From Linanthus parryae (Eukaryota; Streptophyta; Magnoliopsida; Ericales; Polemoniaceae): a stretch of 64,000 nucleotides of DNA. The translations under genes were made by a program, and so were the position numbers. The stretch lies in contig JALGPY010000001.1 of the NCBI GenBank assembly GCA_023055425.1, positions 31,547,001 to 31,611,000 on the forward strand, given 5' to 3'. Under the pieces are notes generated by a model that saw only the letters and a program-made list of their open reading frames with translations, was not told the origin of the DNA and searched no databases. Within the stretch, counting starts at the first letter, position 1. Every line of letters begins with the position of its first letter. Shown here one piece after another: positions 1 through 9,069 of this stretch.

Positions 1-612
1 GATCAACCCCATCACACCAGCTAACTCATCTCATCAAACTTCTCATATAAATCAAGCACAAAATGATCCCTAGATATGTTATCAAGAGACTCACATTTCT
101 AAACCATAAATTTGCCTGACCTTTTAAGTACAGAGAGGCTAAGGAAACTTTTGCTCACTTGTTGCAGTAAAAAATGAAACGAAACGTGAGCATTTCTTAA
201 CCCAGTGTCTAGGATCATTACCTTCAAACTTAGGGAATTAAATTTGAAGGCATCTCATGTGTGGATTTGCAGCACCTGTTCTGAGCTCAATAGCATGGAT
301 ATGTGTAGATTCCGATGAACTTCCCCCTAAATTGATAGGTGTTGGCAGTGAATTACCTTCTCCAACTTTAGCTTTGCCGTTGTTCCTCGTCGGAGTAGTA
401 ATTGCTCTACGATTTTGAATCAAAATATCAAACTGTAGTTGAGATTTGGCTACCATTTCACTGAACTTCTTATCCATACTTCTTTCAAAAGTCTTCATCC
501 TTTCTACCATTTGGAGCTGTACAAACTTCATTCCCTTAGCTCACCATCAGTTTCCATCACACGAGCTTCCACGTCATCCATTCTCGCCATTGTTGCCTCA
601 ACCGCAACTTGA
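1..612 (-). pseudogene. Ty3/gypsy gag remnant
   Basis: Read on the minus strand, this is the 5' internal part of a Ty3/gypsy retrotransposon: a short leader, then a coiled N-terminal gag segment (MVERMKTFERSMDKKFSEM, about 470-510), then a retrotransposon-gag core containing FEGNDPRHWVKKCSRF at about 180-225. Stops and at least one frameshift (near 531) interrupt the frame, so it is dead. The gag should form the particle shell of the element. The remainder of the element lies left of the window. The PBS and LTR follow immediately to the right, which fixes the minus orientation. Confidence 0.75.
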
Positions 613-620
613 ATTAACCT

Positions 621-633
621 GGCGCTGATACCA
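621..633 (-). other. Retrotransposon primer-binding site (tRNA-iMet type)
   Basis: The minus strand reads TGGTATCAGCGCC three bases inside an LTR end. It resembles the usual TGGTATCAGAGC complement of the initiator tRNA-Met 3' end, with mismatches at its 3' side. Confidence 0.65.
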
Positions 634-636
634 AAT

Positions 637-1404
637 TGTCAAGACCCGGTTAGCATGACCAGAACTCCCATCGAACCAGGGGTGGCTGAATCCTCCTCGT
701 CGTTGAAGGCTAGGGTTTTGCAGCACACCAGAGAAACTAAACGAAGAGAGAGAAGAGAAATTCTCGGTGATTTTTGATAAAAATGATTTGATTGATTCCT
801 CAAGCGCACATGGTGTGCAACCGATATGAGAGAAACGAATTCTAGATAACATCTCGGCAGAAAGTCAAAATATTCATAACTATATAAAGGTAAAAAAATA
901 CAATTCTAATTAAGTTTAATACTACCTCCGTCTATCACACCATTTTGACTTTTGTCACTATTCACTGAGTCACTTTGACCCGGTGATTTGTGTAGCAAAA
1001 CGATGCAATTTTTTGATAATTTTTTCATGGTGTTGTAGAGTAAAAGTTGCTTTATAACACGGTGAAAAAATTATCAAAAAATCGCTTCGTGTTGCTATCC
1101 AAATCAGCCAGTCAAAGTTACCCAGATACGAGTCAAAAAGTCAAACCGGTGTGATAGAGAAGAAACGGAGGTAGTAGAAATTAACTGAGTTCCCTCCCGT
1201 CTTAAAACTTCAAGTAGGTTCAACGGCCAAGATTAAAAAGTTCTGAGGTGATCGTACAGTTACTGATACACTTCATTTCGAGTCATTAATTTTGTACCCC
1301 TTTCAGTTTAGACCTTCATTTCATGTCATCAGTTTAGGCTCCTCTGCACTTTATTCCACTCTCCATTTGTTCTAGGCCTCCTCCTCTCTTGACACAAACA
1401 TGAC
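637..1404 (-). mobile_element. Gypsy LTR (right boundary uncertain)
   Basis: The LTR starts at TGTCAAGACC (637), adjacent to the PBS, as expected for a minus-strand 5' LTR. The outer end is not proven; a plausible one is ...AACATGACA near 1404. A Stowaway-like MITE (922-1174) sits inside. Only 637-920 is well supported. Confidence 0.5.
922..1174. mobile_element. Stowaway-like (Tc1/mariner) MITE
   Basis: A 253-bp non-coding element flanked by TA on both sides (920-921 and 1175-1176). It begins CTACCTCCG and ends CGGAGGTAG, the inverted repeat typical of plant Stowaway MITEs. The two arms (TTTTGACTTTT.. and ..AAAAAGTCAAA, and the TTTTTTGATAATTTTTTCA / TGAAAAAATTATCAAAAAA pair) fold into one long hairpin. 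It is inserted in the gypsy LTR remnant. Confidence 0.85.
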
Positions 1405-1448
1405 AATGTTTTTTTGACAATGCTTGTGTATTCTATAAGGCATCATCG

Positions 1449-2926
1449 GCCTAGTTCTAGTCGTGCTTCACATTGTTGGAGAAGCATTATTAAATGAAGG
1501 AACTTCATCAAAGATAACACAAAATGGGTAGTGGGTAATGGTAGGAAAATCTCAATTTGGAATGATTGGTGGTTTGATAAAAGCAACCTCAAAAGTAAAT
1601 ACCCTCACATATCCTTTGACCCCAAGAGAAAAGTGGAAAACCTGATGATACTGGAAATTGGAACCTTAGTTCTATTGCCAATCTCATCAATGGCAATGAC
1701 ATTGCTGCCATCCTTGCAATTCAACTTCCCAGTTTGGAGAACCAAGTGACAGCTTCTTTTGGAATGGCAATGAACATGGTACGTTCTCGGTGAAAGCTGC
1801 TTACTCTAGTATCTCTAATTGTAATAGTTTGATTGGTAATACGGATTGGCAATGGCTATGGAAACAAATTGCCAACCAAAATTATTATCTTTGGATGGAC
1901 TGTTATGCATGGTAAGATCCTTACCAACAGGCGTAGGAAGAGTAGGGGGCTTACGGATGATGACAATTGTCCTAACTGTCAAAATCAGTGTGAGGATCTT
2001 GAGCATCTGGTTAGGCAGTGTGAAAGAGCCAAATGTTTGTGGATTACTATATTTGGGAACCACTGGCTACAAGGGGGGAGGAATTTAAATTTTTTTTAAT
2101 TGGTTTCAAAACAACCTCAAACAAAACCAAAAAATGAAAGAAAAAGGTGGCACAAAACTCTGTTTATTACCACTTGCTGGCAAATTTGGAAAAACAGAAA
2201 CCAAAAAGTTTTTCAAAACACATTTCCTTCAAAAAATGAAAGTGTTCAAAAAAATGGTGCTTTTGCCAAAGACATTTTCAAGGTGTTCTCCCCCAAAGAG
2301 TCAGGGTATCCCATCAGAACTGGGCTAACATGGAATTCGCCGTGTGCAGGAAGAAAGAAACTCAATACGGATGCAAGCAGGCTGGGCTATCCGTACAGGG
2401 CTGGGTTTGGAGGTCTCTTCAGAGATCATGAAGGAAACTGGATAAAGGGGTACAATGGACACATTGGAAGAGCTGAAGTGCTGGAGGCAGAGCTGTGGGC
2501 AATCTTTAGGGGACTGGTCATCATCCATGACACCACCTGGGAAGAGTGCTCATCGAGACTGATTCAAAGGAGGCACAGCAAATGGTTGAAGGAAGTCTGG
2601 AAATCAACATGAACTACAAAAACTTGATTAAAGACATCCAGAAGCTTATTGACATATGCAATTGTGAGCTTGTCTGGATCCCCAGAGAAGCAAATGCTAT
2701 GGCTGACATTTTGGCAAAGAAGGGAGCTGATTCACCCGAAGACTTCATGTTGTGTGCCACCCCCCACAAGAGATTAGAAGTGCACTGATTGCAGATGTGT
2801 TGGGTAGCAACACAGGGAACACCAATGTTTAGAACCCAGCATGGGTTCTTGCTTTTGTTTTTATGTTTGAACTCTTGTTTGTAATGGTTTTTAACTTTCT
2901 GATGAATCAAAAAAAAAAAAAAAAAA
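1449..2926 (+). mobile_element. 5'-truncated L1-type LINE
   Basis: This is the 3' end of a non-LTR retrotransposon ORF2. In order: the post-reverse-transcriptase segment (NGRKISIWNDWWFD, about 1540-1580), a zf-RVT zinc-binding segment (CPNCQNQCEDLEHLVRQC, about 1970-2030), and a plant RNase H-like domain (LNTDAS, GFGGLFRDHEGNW, ELWA, then IETDSKEAQQMV, and WIPREANAMADILAKKGA). The frame breaks near 2090 and near 2540, so it is inactive. A poly(A) tail ends at 2926. A 10-bp TSD, GGCATCATCG, lies at 1439-1448 and 2927-2936, giving exact insertion limits. Its 5' truncation is typical of target-primed reverse transcription. Confidence 0.92.
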
Positions 2927-3003
2927 GGCATCATCGTTGGTGTCGTCGGTAATGTTTTGCACGATATATTATCAGCATATAAAATATTAATATGTGTTAA
3001 TTG

Positions 3004-3195
3004 TCTTAACACTATTTTAACAACTTTTATTACCTTCAGATACATCACAACTAATACTTGTCAAATATTCCGTACAAAATCAAATTCTCGAGGAAAAAAA
3101 AAAAAAATAGAGAATGAGGTTTGAACCGCCATGGGTTATTTATATTTTCTTGACACTATTTTAACAACTTTTATTAAGTTCAGATACATCACATA
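3004..3195. repeat. Duplicated 46-bp AT-rich segment
   Basis: About 46 bp at 3004-3049 (ACTATTTTAACAACTTTTAT core, then TTCAGATACATCACA) recur in direct orientation at 3149-3195 with a few substitutions. The spacer is about 100 bp. No coding potential; origin not recognised. Nothing else recognisable lies in 2940-3270. Confidence 0.6.
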
Positions 3196-3278
3196 GGTGT
3201 CACATACCTGTCACATGTTAGGTATAGTATGAGGTTTGCACTCAATTGCTATTAAATAATTTATATGGTGCACATGAG

Positions 3279-3373
3279 TGTTAGCTCAAATGATTGAGCA
3301 TTTAAAAGCCTCTGCTTGAGATCCTTGGTTCATGAGGTTCTGGGTTCGAACTCAAGAGACGACAAACAGGTAA

Positions 3374-3375
<2 letters not shown>
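3279..3375 (+). mobile_element. tRNA-derived SINE-like unit
   Basis: A polymerase III A-box-like stretch (TTAGCTCAAATGATTGAGCA, 3281-3300) is followed about 40 bp later by a good B box (GGTTCGAACTC, 3343-3353). The spacing is that of a tRNA-like promoter. There is no cloverleaf fold or CCA end, so this is a SINE head rather than a tRNA gene. The long TA repeat follows directly and could be its 3' tail. Confidence 0.5.

Positions 3376-3376
<1 letters not shown>

Positions 3377-3446
<70 letters not shown>
3377..3446. repeat. (TA)n microsatellite, about 35 units
   Basis: Uninterrupted alternating TA for about 70 bp. It can extrude as a cruciform and is prone to length change and assembly error. 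Confidence 0.97.
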
Positions 3447-3450
<4 letters not shown>

Positions 3451-3838
3451 TTTTAGTCTAAAAGAAAAAAAGAAAAAAATTGGTCAGTATATTAATAGGT
3501 ACACTGCCTTGATGTTCTGGTAGTTAGTTACACCTTCTCCTAGTGGTGCCAAATGGGCCAGCAGCACCTAGCCCAGCAGGAACTGTGCCGCTCATTTACT
3601 CACTGGGCTAGTCTATGAACCGGGCTAGGCTGAAATGTCCCAACTGCTACTAATCCGAGCCTTGCCTGCTCCCTACCAAGGTCTAAGGACCCGCCGACCC
3701 CTTTCCATGTAGGTCTGCACCGAGTTGCCGCCTAAATATTTCCTCTAATTTCTTCACAATTAACTTTGAAGGTCACTTTGACCCAATCATTTGATCCGCA
3801 AAACTATAGTGATAATAATTTTACAGTAATCATCACTA
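3447..3838. other. Non-coding spacer
   Basis: No gene seen. 3540-3720 is richer in GC, with repeats of the theme GGGCTAG/CTAGCCC. 3720-3838 is AT-rich and leads into the decayed transposase gene. Confidence 0.4.
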
Positions 3839-4329
3839 ATGTTCACTTTAAATGAAGATGTACAAATGAAAATAGATAACGAGTATTACACTAAGAATGA
3901 ATTATCGAATATTTTTGTTGAACTAATTTATGATTTTCTAGACAATCCATTCAAAGTAATGAGCAATGAAGACTCCGTTCAACAGGTTGATCAAGAGTCA
4001 CGTGGTCCGGTACAGCAGAAAGGAACTGAAGATAATAGAGAAAAGGAGATGCTTGGAAAACTTAATTGAAAATTTCAATCTCGTAAGGAGCTCATTAGTA
4101 CAATTAAAGAGTTTTTCTCGATGCAAAGATATGCGATATCATTCAAGAATTCGACAAAGGATAAATCTATTCATAAATCCGTTCATTTTGGTTACGATAG
4201 TGCTGGAAGTTACCGCAATAATTGGCTTGTTCCAATGGCGCACACGAGAAAGCAGGCAGAAAATCGTCTTATATTGGCCGTTTGATATTAGAAGTAAGAA
4301 ACTAGTTGACGAATTGTGGATATTTGGCG

Positions 4330-4780
4330 TGTTATGATCCGGGCAGAGCTTAGAGAACGATGAATTGATGAAAACAAGAACACAAGAAACACACCCGATA
4401 TAACGTGGTTCACTAGCACGGTGCTAGCTACCTCCACGACCCCAAAACCCTTGTTTATTAGAGAGAAACGATACGAATACAACCCACAACCTTAGCCGAT
4501 GCTTATACACGTTTATATAGACCTACTAAGCTTGCTTGGTCCCAAAGAAACATCCAAAACGGACCAAAAACGCATAAGGAAACAATTCCAAATTTCCAAG
4601 CCCGGAACTAGGTCGCACTACCTCCTCAGTAGGTCGCACGACCTAGTTGCAGCACCCAGTTTCAGCAACTTCTTTGTCTTCCTTCTCTCTCTCTCTCCCC
4701 CCCCCCCCCTGTTTGGCCTTGTTTCCTTGCCCCTCTTCGTCGCCGAGCTTCTCGAGCCTATTCAATGCATATTCCCGACA
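4330..4780 (-). mobile_element. Solo LTR (Copia-like) inside the MULE pseudogene
   Basis: A 451-bp insert beginning TGTTATGATCC and ending ATTCCCGACA, with TG...CA ends. The 5-bp flanks are TGGCG (4325-4329) and TAACG (4781-4785), a TSD with two G-to-A changes. Removing the insert plus one flank restores the codons of the surrounding transposase frame. An ACGTGGTTCACTAGC motif near 4402-4416 is the reverse complement of the GAACCACGTT motif in the Copia LTRs near 27320 and 58720, so the LTR is on the minus strand. It contains GGTCGCACGACC-type repeats and a C-run near 4700. Confidence 0.85.
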
Positions 4781-4910
4781 TAACGTGAAAAATAGCACAC
4801 ACAATCATGATCCCTCGAGTGACATGTCGGGGCATCCTTCTTGTCGGCGTTTGTCAAAGATGAGATAACACGTATTGTATAGCTGACTAAATCGGGTATT
4901 GCTACACTTT

Positions 4911-5422
4911 AAATTTGTTGGCTAAATTGCACCGGAGGTACCCATATTTTGCGAAATCGAGCAAGTGGGTATCCAAATTTCAAAATCGAGCACACAGGTC
5001 CCAAATTTTGGATTCTCGAGCAAGTGCGTACCATTCCATTAACTTTCAGTTAATATTGGACGGAAATTATGAAAAGACTTTTGTACCCCTTATTTCACCT
5101 TCAATTTCTTTTAAAAATACATGTTTTACGAAAACAAATTTGAAAAAAGTTAAAAAAATAAAATTTTAATTTAATAATTTGATATATGTAAGATAATGCA
5201 ATATATTTAATCAAAATTACATATTTTTACATCATTTCAAGATATGAAATATATTTTATTAACATATATCCGTCAATCTTTAAGTCTTTAACTTTTTTTT
5301 ATAGTTTTTAAAAAAATCTGAAAACTTTATAATTTCACATGCATTTTTTTAATAAAACAATAACATTCAAGTATCTTTGTGCATTTTAACAGCTAACACA
5401 AGAGTTGACACCTGACATTCGT

Positions 5423-5457
<35 letters not shown>

Positions 5458-5964
5458 TAATGATTTGTATTTTTTATGCAAATGTAAAAGAGACTATTGT
5501 ATAAAAAAAAGTACAAACATACTTGTATGTTATTGTTTTCATAAAAAAATCACGTAAAATTATGAAATTTGAGATTATTTTTAAACACTATTAAAAAAGT
5601 TAAAGACTTAAAGATTGATGGATATGTGTTAATGAAAACATATTTTATATCTTGAAATGATGAAAAAATATGTAATTTTGATAAAATATAGCACATTATC
5701 TTACATATATCAAAATAAAATCATTTTTATTTTTTAATATTTTTTAGATTTTTAGTATAACTTGTATTTTAAGAAAAGTTGGAGGTGAAAAAAAAGGGTA
5801 CAATTTTTATAAGTTTCCATCCAATATGAAATGAAAGTTACGGAAGGGTACCTACTTGCTCGAAAATCCAAAATTCGAGACCTGTGGTGCTCGATTTTGA
5901 TATTTGGATACCTACTTGCTCGATCTTGAAAAATATTGGTACCACTGGTGCAATTTAGCCAAAA
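4911..5964. mobile_element. Foldback (long inverted-repeat) element
   Basis: Nearly the whole 1,054 bp is palindromic. The left arm reads TTGGCTAAATTGCACC...GGTACCCATATTTT, then GAGCAAGTGGGTATCCAAA. The right arm is its reverse complement, and the match continues through AT-rich arms to a T-run centre (about 5427-5456). The flanks share ACTTT (4906-4910 and 5965-5969); collapsing them restores the interrupted transposase frame (codons ...ATL|SSLEQK...). It has no coding capacity. Its superfamily is unclear, because a 5-bp duplication does not fit hAT or MULE. Confidence 0.85.
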
Positions 5965-7128
5965 ACTTTCATCACTGGAGCAAAAGAATCTAAACTTCTC
6001 AACAGTGTCACAGAATATCTATACTGTGAATGCTAAACTACACAAAGAAGGCTTGGGAGGACGGACTGTGATCCAAGCAATACTTGAATAACTTCCACAA
6101 GGTGACTTTGTCTTTAATTTTCTTTATGCTCTTAGTGGATGCTTAACGCATTTATTTCTTGCACACCCTTCCTCAATCGCATAACGAAAGACAATTCAAA
6201 TAATTTTGTAATGGATTGAACTTATAAGAACATTAGATACAAGATGCCGCTAATTGACATTATGGGATATGGGGTTTCAAGTTTCAACACTCCCTTTTAC
6301 TCTTGCTTTGCTTTTCTAGAGAAAGAAGGGAAAGAAAATTATATTTGATATCAAAATATGTTTAAAAGATAGTGAGTCCCAGCTGCCGTTCTCCAGTCAT
6401 TGTTTCCGACAAAGAATTGGCTCTCGTGAATGCTATAAAACTCGTGTTTCATACAACAAAAATAGTATACGCATTTATCACACATCGAGAAAAATATATT
6501 AGCAAATTGAAAATCTTCATTCATGACAGAAGATAATTGGAATGCATTTTTATCTACGTTTCTCAAGACCAGAGTTTGTATGAAGAGACTTTAAAATATA
6601 CTGCATTTGTGTACCAATAGAAGAAAAATTATTTGTTCTATATATATAAAAAGTGTTGCTTCCATTCAATGACCGATTTGTAAGGGCATGGACGGATAAA
6701 TATTCTCATTTCGTAAATCGTGTCATCTAGAGCAGAAAGTGAACATGCAAAACTTAAGATGTATATGAAAGTGTCAACATGAGATCTCAGTGAAGTAAAG
6801 AGTAAGATAAGTGTTGAAATAGAAATGAATTTAAAGAGATCAAGACACAACTCTCAAGTGAAAGGATCCTAGTTTCGCATCAATGTACCACTAGTTTCTT
6901 TTTCTCTTTCTTTGAGGGATAAAACTCATTTTTTTAAAGAACTTTTTACTAATGTGTCGATAGTTTTCAACGGGAGAGCTACTTAAGCAATATGACTTGG
7001 TGAAATATGGGACTTTGCAACCGTTATGTACCGAGCATGAGCATAATTTTTTAGTTGATATGTCTTATCCTTATTATGTTCAAATTTATTATATATATAA
7101 TAAATATAAATGTATATATACAAATATT

Positions 7129-7820
7129 AATAGAGTCAATTACTTATTACCCAATGGATGATCGATTGAGAGAGGGAGAGAGATAGAAGATGCCAATCTG
7201 GGAGAGAGAGGGCAAGATCGAGAAAGCCTACATGGACACAACCACGATGTTTAGAGTCGTCGCCGCTGCCTACAAAACACCATGGATACCGGCGACTTGT
7301 TCACAGATAAAGAGGGAGAAGACGGGGAGGAAATCGAGTGAGAGAGGGAGAAGAGAGACTGTGAGAGGTCTGTGAGAGCACAAAGAGATTGATCCGTTCG
7401 GGGATTCGATTGATAGGCAAAGGCGGACGGTGGCGGAGGCCGTGGTGGACGGTGACCTCCTCCTCCTTTCTTCTCCTCCCGTTCTACTTCATGATTCTAA
7501 TCTTCTGCTTTTATTTTATTTAAATGAATCTTCTGCTTTTCTAATTTTTGTTTTCCTTATTTACATAATTTATATAATCAATTTACATTTAATAAGAACA
7601 CAGAAAGTGGGTGAAAAAAGTTTCTTCAAAAAGATAGTGGGTGAAATACAAATTGACATGAATGTCCTTTTGTCCGTTGACATTGTTGGATGAAAAACAA
7701 CCTAGTAGTTAATTATTAGTAATTATAAACTTTAGGTGGAAATAACATGATTTAAAATTGGGGGTGGCAAGTGGATCATTACCCCTAACTGGAGGTGGGT
7801 AATAAGTAATTGACCCTATT
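7129..7820. mobile_element. TIR element with GC-rich core
   Basis: The left end AATAGAGTCAATTACTTATT (7129 on) is mirrored at the right by AATAAGTAATTGACCCTATT (7801-7820), giving a terminal inverted repeat of about 25 bp. The interior at 7160-7480 is much richer in GC and purines than its surroundings and could be a captured gene 5' end, but I do not recognise the 61-codon reading frame at 7190-7375. The TSD is not resolved. Confidence 0.65.
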
Positions 7821-7825
7821 TAATA

Positions 7826-8577
7826 CATAATTGATCTTTTACGTAAATGTATTTCTTTTTTCACGTGAAAAAACTTTTTTGTATTTATTCAAGCAAACAT
7901 CATTTTTTTTAAACCCGTGTTTCTTAAAATCACTCGTCTAATTTATAGTTGAGTGACATGGGTTATTTTTTCATATAAAAAAGTATCATGCTTATGAATA
8001 CAAATAATATAACATTTGAAAAATAAAAAATTTGTTTTTTTCATTAAAAACTCTTATTTGTTCTTGCATATAATAATTATATGCGAAACTCAAACTTGTA
8101 TGTTTTTCGATGGATGAAACTCACAATTTTTATATCATGACAATATTTTAATACATGTTTGAATTATTTTCTACATCTCTTATGGCATAACATTTTTAGG
8201 TACTTTAACATTGTAATTTGAGCTTTATAATTTTGTGGGATTATATATTCAATTAATATGAAAATCAGAAATAACCATGAACACAATTATGAATTTCAAA
8301 TCAGTTATGAAATCATGAAGTTATGGAGTATTAAAATTCGTCCACTAAGCCTCACATGTGGATAAATGCTTATATTTGATTGATAGCTTAGTTATTCATA
8401 CACATGTGGCATGCCAAATGTTGTTCTTTCATTTCACATTTATTGACAAATGTTGAATGGAGGATGAATCTCGAGATAATTCAACTTTTATATATTATAT
8501 AACGTATAATAAATGTTACAATTAGTGATATCCTTAAAAGATGGTTAACTGATTAATTGTACTCCACCATCCTAAAT
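7826..8577. other. AT-rich spacer
   Basis: No coding potential, terminal repeats or homology that I can recognise. It forms the left flank of the CACTA-1 insertion. Confidence 0.5.
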
Positions 8578-8599
8578 ATGCACTACAACAAATTTACAT

Positions 8600-9060
8600 T
8601 TTTGTTATGAGAACTCTCATAACAAATGATTAAAATCGCGTAACAAGAAGTTGGGGTTACGAATTTTTTTTTTTTGTAACACGGTCGTTGCATAATGTCT
8701 GTGGAAAGAAATTAATGTTACACGAAGGTGTTCGTAACAAAACATCCGACCTGTAATAGAATATTATATATTTTGCAACAAAATTTGGTAACTAAATTAA
8801 TATACTTTTTTGTTACAGACTTCCCGTCATAGAATATATAGTATTCACCACAAGCATTTGTCATAAAATGTACTGGTATACGTAACAAAATTGTACATAT
8901 ACGATCATTAGTTTGTAACAAAAAACTGATAGTTCGTAACAAAAAATAAGCCGAGTCATCAGTAACAGTAACGAATGTTATAACAAAATATGGGAATGAT
9001 GGTAACAAATTAACACCATGAGCGACTTTTTGTAACCACATTTTTGTAACAAAATCGCCA
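8600..9060. repeat. CACTA-1 left subterminal repeat array
   Basis: Many copies, in both orientations, of a 9-10 bp unit of the form (C/T)GTAACAAAA, for example near 8733, 8882, 8916, 8936, 9001 and 9045. In En/Spm elements such subterminal units bind the second element protein (TNPA) and set the transposition complex. The frames running across them are low-complexity and not genes. Confidence 0.8.
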
Positions 9061-9069
9061 CAAAAATAC

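Larger units (their letters stand above)
3839..7060 (+). pseudogene. FAR1/MULE-type transposase-like gene, disrupted
   Basis: The layout matches FAR1-like MULE transposases: an N-terminal DNA-binding segment (KELISTIKEFFSMQRYAISF, about 4085-4145, and GSYRNNWL), then NHDPSSDMSGHPSCRRLS (about 4800-4855), TVSQNIY and LGGRT (about 6005-6060), GDFVFNFLYALSG (6112-6150), SFNTPFYSCFAFLEKEGKE (about 6280-6335), SDKELALVNAIKLVF, a RAWTDKYSHFVNRV segment (about 6685-6725) and KMYMKVSTCDLSEVKSKI (about 6755-6815). Stops include TGA at 4067 and TAG near 4882; frameshifts occur near 4260 and 4860. Two later insertions (4330-4780, 4911-5964) split it, and the reading frame rejoins exactly when each is removed. 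Homology fades after about 7060. The protein would bind element ends and cut DNA. A domesticated FAR1 gene is an alternative origin, but no intact copy is here. Confidence 0.88.

Noticed and set aside
3281..3353. tRNA gene
   Set aside because: A and B boxes are present, but there is no acceptor stem, anticodon arm or terminator; a SINE head fits better.
3966..4337. Open frame resembling an organelle (plastid ycf-like) protein in its lysine/arginine/isoleucine content
   Set aside because: The overlapping frame plus the downstream blocks match a FAR1/MULE transposase, with a frameshift between them; no organelle gene order is present.
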